Assembly (NCBI RefSeq): GCF_900258035.1
Contig: NZ_OGTP01000015.1
Coordinates: 62,001-126,000, forward strand
Reading direction: 5' to 3'
DNA length: 64,000 nt
From: Caballeronia novacaledonica
GTDB lineage: Bacteria; Pseudomonadota; Gammaproteobacteria; Burkholderiales; Burkholderiaceae
Position numbers and translations under genes: made by a program. Each line of letters starts with the position of its first letter. Positions within the stretch are counted from its first letter, which is position 1. This document shows, piece after piece, positions 19,214-27,399 of this stretch. Under the pieces are notes generated by a model. It was not told the DNA's origin and made no database searches. It worked only from the letters and a program-made list of their open reading frames with translations.

Positions 19214-19777
19214 ATGGCATCAGACAAGGAACTCGCCGACTTCCTGGCGGGCGTCGAAAGACGCGCGTTCAAGCAAACCGTGTATACCGTTCGCGACGAC
19301 GACGCGGCGCTCGACGTCGTGCAGGACGCAATGATCAAGCTGGCGGAGAAGTACGGCGACCGCCCGGCATCCGAGCTTCCGCTTTTATTCCAGCGTATCC
19401 TTCAGAACGCGACGCACGATTATTTCCGTCGCCAGAAGGTGCGCAACACCTGGGTCAGCCTCTTCTCGTCCTTCGGCAACGCGGACGACGACGAATTCGA
19501 CCCGCTCGAAACCTTCGAATCCGAAGACAGCGCGGTCGGCAGCGAGAGCAGCGAGAACCGTCTGGAGCGCGAGCAGATCCTGAATCTGATCGACGCCGAA
19601 ATCCAGAAACTGCCAGCGCGTCAACGGGAAGCATTTCTCATGCGTTACTGGGAAGACATGGATGTCGCTGAGACGGCCGCCGCGATGGGTTGCTCCGAAG
19701 GCAGCGTGAAGACGCATTGCTCACGCGCCACGCGCGCTCTCGCACAAGCCCTGAAAGCCAAAGGGATCACGCTATGA
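19214..19777 (+). CDS. ECF-type RNA polymerase sigma factor
   Basis: This 187-residue protein has sigma region 2 (LDVVQDAMIKLAEKYG and FQRILQNATHDYFRRQKV, about residues 35-80) and region 4 (LPARQREAFLMRYWEDMDV and GCSEGSVKTHCSRATRAL, about 135-180), joined by an acidic linker. It lacks region 3, as expected for the ECF group. Its stop overlaps the start of a DUF3619 membrane gene by 4 bases. That position is typical of an anti-sigma factor, although DUF3619 lacks a recognisable zinc-binding anti-sigma domain. The regulon is unknown. Confidence 0.9.
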   Translation: MASDKELADFLAGVERRAFKQTVYTVRDDDAALDVVQDAMIKLAEKYGDRPASELPLLFQRILQNATHDYFRRQKVRNTWVSLFSSFGNADDDEFDPLETFESEDSAVGSESSENRLEREQILNLIDAEIQKLPARQREAFLMRYWEDMDVAETAAAMGCSEGSVKTHCSRATRALAQALKAKGITL

Positions 19778-20226
19778 GTTCCGCTCTTGAATCGAAGGAA
19801 AACGAGTTCGCGCTGAAAGTCGTGCGCGCGCTGGACGAAAACACGTCGACTATTCCGGCTGCCGCCGTCGACCGGCTGCGCGAGGCGCGCCGTGCCGCGA
19901 TCGCGCGCAAGAAGCCGGAGAAAGTGACCGTCGCGATGGCCGCGCCCGCATTCACGCCGGCCCTGGCCGGCGCCGGCGCAACGCTCACGACGGGCGGCGC
20001 CGGAGACGATCATCGGCCGAAGGGACTGCTCGCGCGGCTCGGCGGGCTCGGTCTCGCGTGGCCGCTCGCGGCGCTCATCATCGGGCTGGCGGGTATCGCG
20101 TATTGGGAAGATCAGCAGCGCAAGGCGGAACTCGCGGACATCGACGCGGCCATGATGAGCGACAGCCTGCCGATCGACGCCTATCTGGATCACGGTTTCA
20201 ACGCGTACCTGACGCGCAATCATTAA
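19774..20226 (+). CDS. DUF3619 single-pass membrane protein, candidate anti-sigma partner
   Basis: This 150-residue protein has a soluble N-terminal half (about residues 1-85), one transmembrane helix (LAWPLAALIIGLAGIAYW, about 92-109) and a short periplasmic tail containing DSLPIDAYLDHGFNAYL. This matches the DUF3619 family found in beta-proteobacteria directly after an ECF sigma gene. The ATGA overlap and cytoplasm-membrane-periplasm layout fit a membrane anti-sigma factor. No HxxxCxxC ZAS motif is visible, so this role is inference. Confidence 0.8.
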   Translation: MSSALESKENEFALKVVRALDENTSTIPAAAVDRLREARRAAIARKKPEKVTVAMAAPAFTPALAGAGATLTTGGAGDDHRPKGLLARLGGLGLAWPLAALIIGLAGIAYWEDQQRKAELADIDAAMMSDSLPIDAYLDHGFNAYLTRNH

Positions 20227-20254
20227 ATACTGAATACAGCGGGGGAATTTTCGG

Positions 20255-21025
20255 GTGAGTTACAAGCGCGGTCTCGCGATTGTCTTTGGTTGCGCGATTG
20301 CGGGTCTGGTTGCGTTCGCCGCGACTTATCCGCGCTTTTATTCCACCGCCGGCGCCCCGTCTTCGTCCGCCGCGTCGCCGAGCGGCGGCTCGGGCACGAC
20401 GGCCGATTCCAACGCCTCGACGCTCTCCGCGCTGGCGTCCGAAGGCCCGCTCTCCTGGAGCCGTCTGACCGAAGCCCAGCATGCCGCGCTCGCGCCCTTC
20501 GCCACGCAATGGGATTCGTTCTCCGACGAGCGCAAGCAGAAGTGGCTGAAGATCGCGTCGCGGTTTCATCGGATGTCGCCGGAAGCGCAGAAGCATCTGC
20601 ATCAGCGCATGGAAGAATGGGTGCGCCTCACGCCCGACCAGCGCAAGGTCGCGCGCGAAAACTATCAGGTTTCCAAATCCGTGCCGCTCGACAAGCGCGA
20701 GAAGGCGTGGGACGCCTATCAGAAGCTCTCCGAAGAACAAAAGAAGAAGCTGGCCGCGAGCGAGCACGTGCGCCGTCCGACGATCGTCTCCGCGCCGCCC
20801 TCGGGCAAGTCCGAAGTGAAGGACATCAACCGCCTCGTCACGGCGCGCGAGCAGGGCCACGTTCCCGGCCACGCCGAAGTCGGATCGGGCGCGGCGGCCG
20901 CACCGGCTGCGCCCGTTTCCGGCGCGCCGACGCAACCCGCCATTCCGAACGCCGCGAGCATCGTCCCGGCCACGCCGATTCCCGTCTCGCCGCAGCAGGC
21001 GCCTTCGATGTACAACGGCTCGTGA
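20255..21025 (+). CDS. DUF3106 family protein, exported or membrane-anchored
   Basis: This 256-residue protein starts at GTG, 11 bases after a GGGGGAA ribosome-binding site. An N-terminal hydrophobic segment (about residues 6-27) is followed by a Ser/Ala-rich linker. A helical DUF3106 core then carries repeated W/F-x-x-L/M-x-P/T patterns (APFATQWDSFSDERKQKWL, RFHRMSPEAQKHL, RMEEWVRLTPDQR). The tail is Pro/Ala-rich. The repeated heptad-like segments recall LTXXQ/Spy-type periplasmic helical proteins. It is the third gene of the sigma operon. Confidence 0.78.
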   Translation: MSYKRGLAIVFGCAIAGLVAFAATYPRFYSTAGAPSSSAASPSGGSGTTADSNASTLSALASEGPLSWSRLTEAQHAALAPFATQWDSFSDERKQKWLKIASRFHRMSPEAQKHLHQRMEEWVRLTPDQRKVARENYQVSKSVPLDKREKAWDAYQKLSEEQKKKLAASEHVRRPTIVSAPPSGKSEVKDINRLVTAREQGHVPGHAEVGSGAAAAPAAPVSGAPTQPAIPNAASIVPATPIPVSPQQAPSMYNGS

Positions 21026-21543
21026 GCGCCCGGCCCGCAGCACTCGCCATCGACCCGATGCGCGCGCCCACGCTGCGCCGACGCATCGCGACGATGCTCT
21101 ACGAGAGTGTGATCCTCTTCGGCGTGGTGTTTCTCGCGGGCTATCTCTTCAGCACACTGACGCAGCAACGCAACGGTCTCACGCATCACAACTGGCTGAT
21201 GTCGTGGATCGGCATCGTGCTCGCGGCCTATTTCGTGTATTTCTGGACGCACGGCGGCCAGACCCTGCCGATGAAGACCTGGCGCCTCAAAGTCGTCGAT
21301 GCGCACGGCCAGCCCGTCAAACCCGCACGCGCCTTCGCGCGCTACGTGCTCGCGTGGCTGTGGTTTCTGCCGCCGCTCGCGCTGCATCCGCTCTTCTCTC
21401 TCGCCGTACCGCAGACGCTTGCCGTCTTCGCGGCGTGGGTCGCGTTATGGGCCGCCGCCGTGTGGCTCGATCCGGCGCGTCAGTTTCTCCATGATCGCCT
21501 CGCCGGAACGCGCATTGTCGCGGTTCAAGGTTCTGTCAAGTAA
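21022..21543 (+). CDS. RDD-family membrane protein
   Basis: This 173-residue protein has an RDD domain with three to four hydrophobic segments. The RDD-type opening is APTLRRRIATMLYESVILF, and GGQTLPMKTWRLKVVDAHGQP is the usual cytoplasmic segment after the second helix. I chose a GTG start that overlaps the DUF3106 stop (GTGA); an ATG 12 codons later (MRAPTLRRR) would give 161 residues and is also credible. It closes the sigma-DUF3619-DUF3106-RDD unit. RDD proteins have been linked to ion transport in some bacteria, but nothing here fixes a function. Confidence 0.82.
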   Translation: MSARPAALAIDPMRAPTLRRRIATMLYESVILFGVVFLAGYLFSTLTQQRNGLTHHNWLMSWIGIVLAAYFVYFWTHGGQTLPMKTWRLKVVDAHGQPVKPARAFARYVLAWLWFLPPLALHPLFSLAVPQTLAVFAAWVALWAAAVWLDPARQFLHDRLAGTRIVAVQGSVK

Positions 21544-21559
21544 TAAGAACTTCTCGTGA

Positions 21560-21577
21560 CTGTCACGGCTCGGACAC
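21560..21577 (+). promoter_or_regulatory. Candidate Pho box upstream of plcP-like gene
   Basis: CTGTCACGGCTCGGACAC consists of a 7-base half-site matching 6 of 7 to CTGTCAT, a 4-base spacer, and a second half-site 11 bases on that matches 4 of 7. The 11-base periodicity is that of PhoB sites. It stands 33 bases upstream of the first plausible start of the lipid-remodelling operon. Confidence 0.5.
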
Positions 21578-21610
21578 AGGCGCGTGGCGCAATGCGCATA
21601 CCGAAACCCG

Positions 21611-22606
21611 ATGCGCGAGCCAATGGCCTTCAACTCGTCAGTTCACCCGGCGATCGACCCGCCCTCTCCCTTCAGCTTCAATAACAGCGAGCTGCGTACC
21701 GGTCCCTTCGCACTGCGATCCGAGTCCACCGAATCGTCGAAGTCCGCCGCCGCGGGTGCGCCGGGCCTGTCGGACTCGCGCGCCGCCGCGTCCGACCATC
21801 ACGACGACGTCACCGATTCCGGCGACCAGCCGCATCGGTATCGCACGATCTGGCTCTCGGACATCCATCTCGGTTCGGGCGGCTGTCAGGCGCAATATCT
21901 CCTCGATTTCCTGCGGCATCACGAGTCGGAATATCTGTATCTCGTCGGCGACATCATCGACGGATGGCAATTGCGCAAAGGCTGGTTCTGGCCGCAGGCG
22001 CACAACGACGTCGTGCAGAAAATCCTGCGCAAGGCGCGCAAGGGCACGCAGGTCGTATTCATCCCCGGCAATCACGACGAAGCCGCGCGGCAATTCTGCG
22101 ATCTCGCGTTCGGCGACATCCACGTGCGCGGCGAAGCGTTCCACACGACGCTCGCGGGCAAGCGCCTGTGGATCGTGCACGGCGATCTCTTCGACGGCGT
22201 GATCCAGCACGCGAAATGGCTCGCCTATCTCGGCGACACCGCCTACACGATGATCCTGCTGCTCAACCGCTGGTTCAATCGCGTGCGCACGAAGCTCGGC
22301 TTCAATTACTGGTCGCTGTCGCAGTACCTGAAGCATCAGGTGAAGAACGCGGTGAACTTCATCTCGCAGTTCGAGCGCGTGATGACCGACGAGGCGCGTC
22401 GCCGCGGCTGCGACGGCGTCGTATGCGGGCACATCCACAAGGCCGAGATCCGCGACATCGACGGCATTCTCTACTGCAACGACGGCGACTGGGTCGAAAG
22501 TCTTTCGGCGCTCGTCGAAACCTACGACGGTGAACTGAAGGTCGTCTACTGGACCGTGATGCGCTCGCCGGAAGCGCGCACGACGCGCGCACGCGCGACC
22601 GTCTAG
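21611..22606 (+). CDS. PlcP-like metallophosphoesterase (putative phospholipase C, UDP-diacylglucosamine hydrolase family)
   Basis: The 331-residue product has a Ser/Ala-rich N-terminal stretch of about 75 residues, then a calcineurin-like phosphoesterase. Metal ligands are visible in SDIHLGSGG, GDIIDGWQLRKGWFWP, PGNHDEAAR, VHGDLFD and CGHIHKAEI. The pattern NDVVQKILRKARKG with YWSLSQYLKHQVKNAVNFI closely resembles Sinorhizobium PlcP, which cleaves zwitterionic phospholipids to diacylglycerol when phosphate is short. It lacks the compact form of LpxH. A GT4 gene and dgkA follow, fitting that role. The start is uncertain: ATG codons 27 bases upstream and 12 downstream also fit, and none has a clear ribosome-binding site. 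Confidence 0.8.
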   Translation: MREPMAFNSSVHPAIDPPSPFSFNNSELRTGPFALRSESTESSKSAAAGAPGLSDSRAAASDHHDDVTDSGDQPHRYRTIWLSDIHLGSGGCQAQYLLDFLRHHESEYLYLVGDIIDGWQLRKGWFWPQAHNDVVQKILRKARKGTQVVFIPGNHDEAARQFCDLAFGDIHVRGEAFHTTLAGKRLWIVHGDLFDGVIQHAKWLAYLGDTAYTMILLLNRWFNRVRTKLGFNYWSLSQYLKHQVKNAVNFISQFERVMTDEARRRGCDGVVCGHIHKAEIRDIDGILYCNDGDWVESLSALVETYDGELKVVYWTVMRSPEARTTRARATV

Positions 22607-22654
22607 CCATCGCATCAAGCCATAACAAGCCACACCAACTCTGGGCCGCATCCG

Positions 22655-23686
22655 ATGAAAATCATGATCGTTACCGACGCATGGGAGCCGCAGGTCAATG
22701 GCGTCGTGCGCACGCTCACGCAAACGACGAAGGAGCTCACCGCGCTCGGCCATAGCGTCGACTTGCTCACGCCGCTCGAATTCAGAACGATCCCTTGCCC
22801 GACTTATCCCGAGATTCGCCTGTCGCTGCTGCCGGGACAGCGCGTCGCCAAACGCATCGACGCGTTCGCGCCGGACGCGCTGCATATCGCCACCGAAGGC
22901 CCGCTCGGGCTCGCCGCGCGCTCGTATGCGCTGCGTCACAAGCTGCCGTTCACGACCGCTTATCACACGCGCTTCCCGGAGTACGTGAAGGCGCGCTTCG
23001 GCATTCCGCTCTCGCTGACGTATCGCTTCCTGCACTGGTTCCACAAGAACTCGCAGGCGGTGATGGCGCCGACGCCCGTCGTGAAGAGCGATCTCGAAAA
23101 ATACGGCTTCACCAACGTCGTGCTGTGGACGCGCGGCGTCGATCTCGACATCTTCCGTCCGATGGAGTCGAAGGTGCTCAACACCGCGCGGCCGATCTTT
23201 CTGTACGTCGGGCGCGTCGCGGTCGAGAAGAACGTCGAGGCCTTTCTGAAGCTCGATCTGCCCGGTTCGAAATGGGTCGCGGGCGAAGGCCCGGCGCTCG
23301 CGGAACTGAAGTCGCGCTACCCGAACGTCAACTATCTCGGCGTGCTGTCGCAGCCCGAGCTGGCGAAGGTCTACGCGGCGGCGGACGTCTTCGTGTTCCC
23401 GAGCCGCACCGACACCTTCGGTCTGGTGCTGCTCGAAGCGATGGCTTGCGGCACGCCGGTCGCCGCCTATCCGGTGACGGGCCCGATCGACGTGCTCGGC
23501 GAACACGGCCCCGGCGCGCTCTACGACGATCTGCGCGAGGCCTGCCTGCAGGCGCTGAAGATCGAACGCGCCGATGCGCGTGCGTGGGCCGAGCGCTTCT
23601 CGTGGCGCGCGGCGTCGGAGCAGTTCGCGTCGCATCTGCGGCAGTTCGGGCCGCGCGCCGCCAGTACGGACCGGGCGGCCGCATGA
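22655..23686 (+). CDS. GT4-family glycosyltransferase, Agt-like (diacylglycerol glycosyltransferase)
   Basis: This 343-residue GT-B enzyme has the glycine-rich acceptor-domain start MKIMIVTDAWEPQVNGVVRT. The donor domain carries VGRVAVEKNVEAF near residue 187, FPSRTDTFGLVLLEAMACG near residue 247 and the EX7E pair within it. The N-terminal pattern and the partner gene resemble the Agt enzymes of rhizobia, which glycosylate diacylglycerol to make phosphorus-free glycolipids. PimB-like mannosyltransferases are also related, so the acceptor needs proof. It is 48 bases after plcP and overlaps dgkA by 4 bases. Confidence 0.8.
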   Translation: MKIMIVTDAWEPQVNGVVRTLTQTTKELTALGHSVDLLTPLEFRTIPCPTYPEIRLSLLPGQRVAKRIDAFAPDALHIATEGPLGLAARSYALRHKLPFTTAYHTRFPEYVKARFGIPLSLTYRFLHWFHKNSQAVMAPTPVVKSDLEKYGFTNVVLWTRGVDLDIFRPMESKVLNTARPIFLYVGRVAVEKNVEAFLKLDLPGSKWVAGEGPALAELKSRYPNVNYLGVLSQPELAKVYAAADVFVFPSRTDTFGLVLLEAMACGTPVAAYPVTGPIDVLGEHGPGALYDDLREACLQALKIERADARAWAERFSWRAASEQFASHLRQFGPRAASTDRAAA

Positions 23687-24228
23687 CGGGACGCGCCGTG
23701 GCGCAGGAGAAGGCCGAAGCGAATCCGCACACGGCGCCGGGGCGCGCGCGCGATCCGTTCGACGACGACGTCGAAGACACCGACGATACGCCCGCGCAAC
23801 CGGCCGAACCGCTCGGCACCGACGATCTGCCCTTCAATCCGTACAAGGGCAACCGCGGCTTCACGCGCGCGTGGCACGCGATGAAGAACTCGCTCTACGG
23901 CTTTCGCGTCGCGATCCGCGAGGAAAGCGCGTTCCGTCAGGAACTGACGCTCGCCGCGATCCTGCTGCCGTGCAGCCTGTTCGTGCCGGTCGCGCCCGTC
24001 GAGCGGGCGGCGCTCATCGCGTCGGTGCTGCTCGTGCTCATCGTCGAATTGCTCAATTCGAGCGTCGAGGCGGCGATCGACCGCATTTCGCTCGAACGTC
24101 ACGAGCTCTCGAAGCGAGCGAAGGATTTCGGCAGCGCGGCGGTGATGGTCGCGCTCGGCGTCTGCGTCATCACGTGGGGGCTGATTCTGTGGCCGCTTGC
24201 GTCGGCGTGGCTCGCGCGTATCTTATAA
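23683..24228 (+). CDS. dgkA: Diacylglycerol kinase with acidic N-terminal extension
   Basis: This 181-residue protein has a DgkA domain from about residue 57. It has three transmembrane helices, the catalytic/metal segment ELLNSSVEAAIDRISLERHELSKRAKDFGSAA split by the third helix boundary, and the amphipathic ESAFRQEL opening. E. coli DgkA has 122 residues; the extra ~55 N-terminal residues here are acidic and low-complexity (FDDDVEDTDD). The enzyme phosphorylates diacylglycerol to phosphatidate, recycling the diacylglycerol that the upstream PlcP-like enzyme would release. It overlaps the GT4 gene (ATGA). Confidence 0.93.
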   Translation: MTGRAVAQEKAEANPHTAPGRARDPFDDDVEDTDDTPAQPAEPLGTDDLPFNPYKGNRGFTRAWHAMKNSLYGFRVAIREESAFRQELTLAAILLPCSLFVPVAPVERAALIASVLLVLIVELLNSSVEAAIDRISLERHELSKRAKDFGSAAVMVALGVCVITWGLILWPLASAWLARIL

Positions 24229-24279
24229 AGGAGAACACGCGCGCGCCAGGCCAGCGTCCGTGTCGCCGAACGACCGGTT

Positions 24280-24285
24280 TATAAT
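24280..24285 (+). promoter_or_regulatory. Candidate -10 box of the tetR gene
   Basis: TATAAT stands 88 bases before the tetR start in the 144-base gap after dgkA. No convincing -35 hexamer is apparent. Confidence 0.4.
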
Positions 24286-24372
24286 CGTCCGACATTCTCA
24301 AAAATAGCAACGGAAGCGGCCGCGCGAACGCTCATCCCGAGCCTGTGCGGCCCGATCCCAAGGTCGGACGAC

Positions 24373-25098
24373 ATGGAAGCCAAACCACCCCGCCGCACCC
24401 GCGAACGGATACTCGAGCTGTCGCTGAAGTTGTTCAACGATATCGGCGAGCCGAACGTCACCACGACGACGATCGCCGAAGAGATGGAAATCAGTCCAGG
24501 CAACCTGTACTACCATTTCCGCAACAAAGACGACATCATCAACAGCATCTTCGCGCAGTTCGAGCAGCAGATTCAGAAGCGTCTGCGCTTTCCCGACGAT
24601 CATCGCCCGACGATCGACGAGATGTGGTCGTATCTGCAATACATGGCGGATTTCCTCTGGACATACCGCTTTTTGTATCGCGACCTGAACGACCTGCTCG
24701 CGCGCAACCGCACGCTCGAGACGCACTTCAAGCAGATCATCACGCACAAGGTGCACTTCGCGAGCCAGTTGTGCGAGGCGCTCGTCGCCGATCAGGAAAT
24801 GGTCGCGACGCCCGAAGAGATCAAGGTGATCGCGACCAACATCGGCGTGATCGCGACGTACTGGCTGTCGTACCAGTACGTGATGAATCCGCGCAAGTAC
24901 AACGATCAGGAAGCGATCCGCGCCGAACTGCATCAGGCCAGCCTGCATATCATCTCGATCATGGCGCCGTATCTGCGCGGACGCTCGCGCCAGTTATTCG
25001 ACGATCTCGTTTCCGGTAAGCTGCCGAAGCGCGAGTACGCGGATTTCCTGCCGCCGCGCGACGAAGCATCGAAGACAGAGACAAAGGATTCCAGATAA
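24373..25098 (+). CDS. TetR-family transcriptional regulator
   Basis: This 241-residue protein has an N-terminal helix-turn-helix (TRERILELSLKLFNDIGEPNVTTTTIAEEMEISPGNLYYHFRNKDDI, split here only by description; about residues 9-53). Its ligand-binding domain is all-helical and aromatic-rich (LWTYRFLYRDLNDLL). It immediately precedes a LOG-family gene, whose ATG follows its stop directly, so the two are one unit. TetR proteins with this YRDL-type domain often respond to lipids or fatty acids. That is only a suggestion here, as is any link to the lipid operon upstream. Confidence 0.9.
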   Translation: MEAKPPRRTRERILELSLKLFNDIGEPNVTTTTIAEEMEISPGNLYYHFRNKDDIINSIFAQFEQQIQKRLRFPDDHRPTIDEMWSYLQYMADFLWTYRFLYRDLNDLLARNRTLETHFKQIITHKVHFASQLCEALVADQEMVATPEEIKVIATNIGVIATYWLSYQYVMNPRKYNDQEAIRAELHQASLHIISIMAPYLRGRSRQLFDDLVSGKLPKREYADFLPPRDEASKTETKDSR

Positions 25099-25683
25099 AT
25101 GAAGGCAGTGTGTGTCTATTGCGGCTCCTCGAACGGAGCGCGCCCCGTCTATGCGGAAGCGGCCAAGGCGTTCGGCCGCGCGCTGGTCCGGAACGATCTT
25201 TCGCTCGTCTATGGCGGCGGCCGTGTCGGGCTGATGGGCCTCATCGCCGATGAAGTGCTCGCCGCGGGCGGGCGCGCCGTCGGCGTGATTCCGGAGTTGC
25301 TGCTCGCGAAGGAAGTCGGCCACACCGATCTGACCGAGTTGCACGTCGTGCCCGACATGCACGAGCGCAAGAAAAAAATGGCCGATCTCTCCGACGCGTT
25401 CGTCGCGATGCCCGGCGGCGTCGGCACGTTCGAGGAGTTTTTCGAGGTCTACACGTGGGCGCAGCTCGGCTATCACCAGAAGCCGGTCGGCCTGCTCGAC
25501 GTGAACGGCTACTTCGATCCGCTCCTGGCGATGCTGCGTCACACCGTCGAGGAAGGCTTCATGCGCGCGCCGTATCTGGACATGATCCAGGTCGCCGCCG
25601 AACCCGCCGAGATGATCGACAAACTCGCGCGCTACATTCCGCCCGCGAACGACAAGTGGTCCGAGAACCGTAACGCCGTCTGA
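25099..25683 (+). CDS. LOG-family protein (cytokinin riboside 5'-monophosphate phosphoribohydrolase type)
   Basis: This 194-residue protein has the TIGR00730 Rossmann-like pattern: VYCGSSNGA at the N-terminus, YGGGRVGLMG near residue 37, and the LOG signature PGGVGTFEEFFE near residue 98 with the catalytic Arg in MHERKKKM. Bacterial LOG proteins hydrolyse nucleotide monophosphates to base plus ribose 5-phosphate; cytokinin activation is one possibility in plant-associated species. It is directly abutted to tetR and is followed after 10 bases by an SDR gene. Confidence 0.92.
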   Translation: MKAVCVYCGSSNGARPVYAEAAKAFGRALVRNDLSLVYGGGRVGLMGLIADEVLAAGGRAVGVIPELLLAKEVGHTDLTELHVVPDMHERKKKMADLSDAFVAMPGGVGTFEEFFEVYTWAQLGYHQKPVGLLDVNGYFDPLLAMLRHTVEEGFMRAPYLDMIQVAAEPAEMIDKLARYIPPANDKWSENRNAV

Positions 25684-25693
25684 GGAGCAGCGC

Positions 25694-26440
25694 ATGTCCA
25701 GAGTCATCCTGATCACGGGCGCGAGCCGCGGCATCGGCCGCTCGGCTGCGGTGCTCGCGGGCGCGCGGGGCTGGTCGGTCGGCGTGAACTATGCGTCGAA
25801 CGCGGCCGCCGCCGACGCAACCGTCGCGGCCGTGCAGGCGGCGGGCGGCAAGGCGATCGCCATTGCCGGCGACGTCAGCGACGAAGCCGCGATCATCGCC
25901 ATGTTCGATGCGACCGAAAAGGCTTTCGGCAAGATCGACGGCGTCGTGAACAACGCGGGCATCGTCGCGCCCGGTTCGGCGCTCGCGGACATGGACATCG
26001 CGCGCATGAAGCGCATCTTCGACATCAACGTGCTCGGCGCGTATCTCGTCGCGCGCGAGGCGGCGCGCCGCATGTCGACGTCGCGCGGCGGCAAGGGCGG
26101 ATCGCTCGTGAACGTTTCGTCGGCGGCGGCGCGGCTGGGCGGTCCCGGCGAGTATGTGGATTACGCGGGCTCGAAAGGCGCGATCGACACGCTCACCCTC
26201 GGGCTCGCGAAGGAACTGGGGCGTGAAGGCGTGCGTGTCAACGCCATTCGCCCGGGGCTGATCGAAACGGACATCCACGCGAGCGGCGGCAAGCCGGACC
26301 GCGCGCAGACGCTCGGCGTGACGACGCCCATCGGCCGTCCGGGAACGGCGGATGAAGTCGGCGAGTCGATCGTGTGGTTGTTGTCGGATGCGTCGTCGTA
26401 TGTGACGGGCGCGATTCTCGACGTCACGGGCGGACGCTGA
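25694..26440 (+). CDS. Short-chain dehydrogenase/reductase (FabG-like)
   Basis: This 248-residue classical SDR has the NAD(P) site TGASRGIGRSAAV at the N-terminus, NNAG near residue 90, the catalytic Ser in VNVSSAAARLG, and YxxSK in YVDYAGSKGA near residue 155. RPGLIETDIHASGG and the C-terminal YVTGAILDVTGGR complete the pattern. A GAGGAGC ribosome-binding site precedes the ATG. The substrate cannot be read from sequence. It is probably co-transcribed with the LOG gene. Confidence 0.92.
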   Translation: MSRVILITGASRGIGRSAAVLAGARGWSVGVNYASNAAAADATVAAVQAAGGKAIAIAGDVSDEAAIIAMFDATEKAFGKIDGVVNNAGIVAPGSALADMDIARMKRIFDINVLGAYLVAREAARRMSTSRGGKGGSLVNVSSAAARLGGPGEYVDYAGSKGAIDTLTLGLAKELGREGVRVNAIRPGLIETDIHASGGKPDRAQTLGVTTPIGRPGTADEVGESIVWLLSDASSYVTGAILDVTGGR

Positions 26441-26452
26441 ACGGGCGCTCCG

Positions 26453-27331
26453 TCACGCGTTTTCGGGAAGGAACTGGAGCCGGTATCCGCGCGCTTCGAG
26501 CATGTGCGCGATATCCATTTCCCGAAACGCCCGCTCCGCGATGCTGCGCTTCGTCCGATACTGCACCGTCGGCGGATCGATACCGATGAGACGCCGCCAG
26601 CGGCAGTGGTGGCCGAACAGCGACATCATGTCGATGCCGCGATGCACGGGCCCCGCGTGTTCGATGCCAAAGCGCAGGCACATGTCCAGCGGCGCGAACT
26701 TCAGACCGACGGCTTCGAGCGCGGGACGCAAGACGCACGTGAGTTGCACGTCTTCGTTGAGCGCGCAGTGGGTCCACGAGACTTTCAGCGGATCGCCGTC
26801 GATATTGTCGGGCGCGGGAATCGTCACCTTGATTTCCGGATGATCGATGAGCGCGCGCATCATGCGCCGGCTGCGCAAACAGAAGCCGCCGTTGATCGTC
26901 GGCATCACGACCTTCCCGGGCTTGTCCAGTTCGGCGCTCCACTTGTAGTGCGTGACCCAGCGCGTGTCCGTTTCCGTGTCGATGCGGCCGACGTGCGCCG
27001 TGGGACCGACATAGTCGTAGTTGAGAAAGTCGTCGCTCCAGTTGGCTGTGTCGAGCACCCAGCCGTCGTCCTGAACGATCAGCGCGAATTCCGTTTCGAC
27101 CACGCGCCAGAGCGCGTACATCATGAACCACGAGTAATCCTGATAGCTGAGCGCCGCAATCTTGCGATGCTCGATGCCGTCCGGCAGGCTCGCGGGCGCC
27201 TGCGGGCTGCACAGCACCGCGCGCGCACCGGGCATTTGGCGCAGGCTCAAGGTCAGCGCGTACACGGCGCGCTGCTGCGTTTCCGCTACTCCGGTCACGG
27301 AGACCAGAGTGATCTTGCTGAAGTCTTTCAT
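26453..27331 (-). CDS. DUF5672 family protein, second copy
   Basis: This 292-residue protein shares the DUF5672 landmarks with the gene near 9 kb: LIVQDDGWVLDTANWSDDFLNYDYVG (near residues 85-110) and NGGFCLRSRRMM near residue 150, then a late acidic NEDVQLTC segment and FGIEHAG. The overall layout and length are the same, but identity looks modest, so they are old paralogues rather than a recent duplication. A GTG three codons upstream is an alternative start. It converges with the SDR gene and stands alone otherwise. Likely a glycosyltransferase-like protein; substrate unknown. Confidence 0.78.
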   Translation of the reverse strand: MKDFSKITLVSVTGVAETQQRAVYALTLSLRQMPGARAVLCSPQAPASLPDGIEHRKIAALSYQDYSWFMMYALWRVVETEFALIVQDDGWVLDTANWSDDFLNYDYVGPTAHVGRIDTETDTRWVTHYKWSAELDKPGKVVMPTINGGFCLRSRRMMRALIDHPEIKVTIPAPDNIDGDPLKVSWTHCALNEDVQLTCVLRPALEAVGLKFAPLDMCLRFGIEHAGPVHRGIDMMSLFGHHCRWRRLIGIDPPTVQYRTKRSIAERAFREMDIAHMLEARGYRLQFLPENA

Positions 27332-27399
27332 CGCGCTCACATGAGAGTTGAAGCGAATCAGACTAAGGCAGCGCGAAACGAATGACTATCGAAAAAGTT

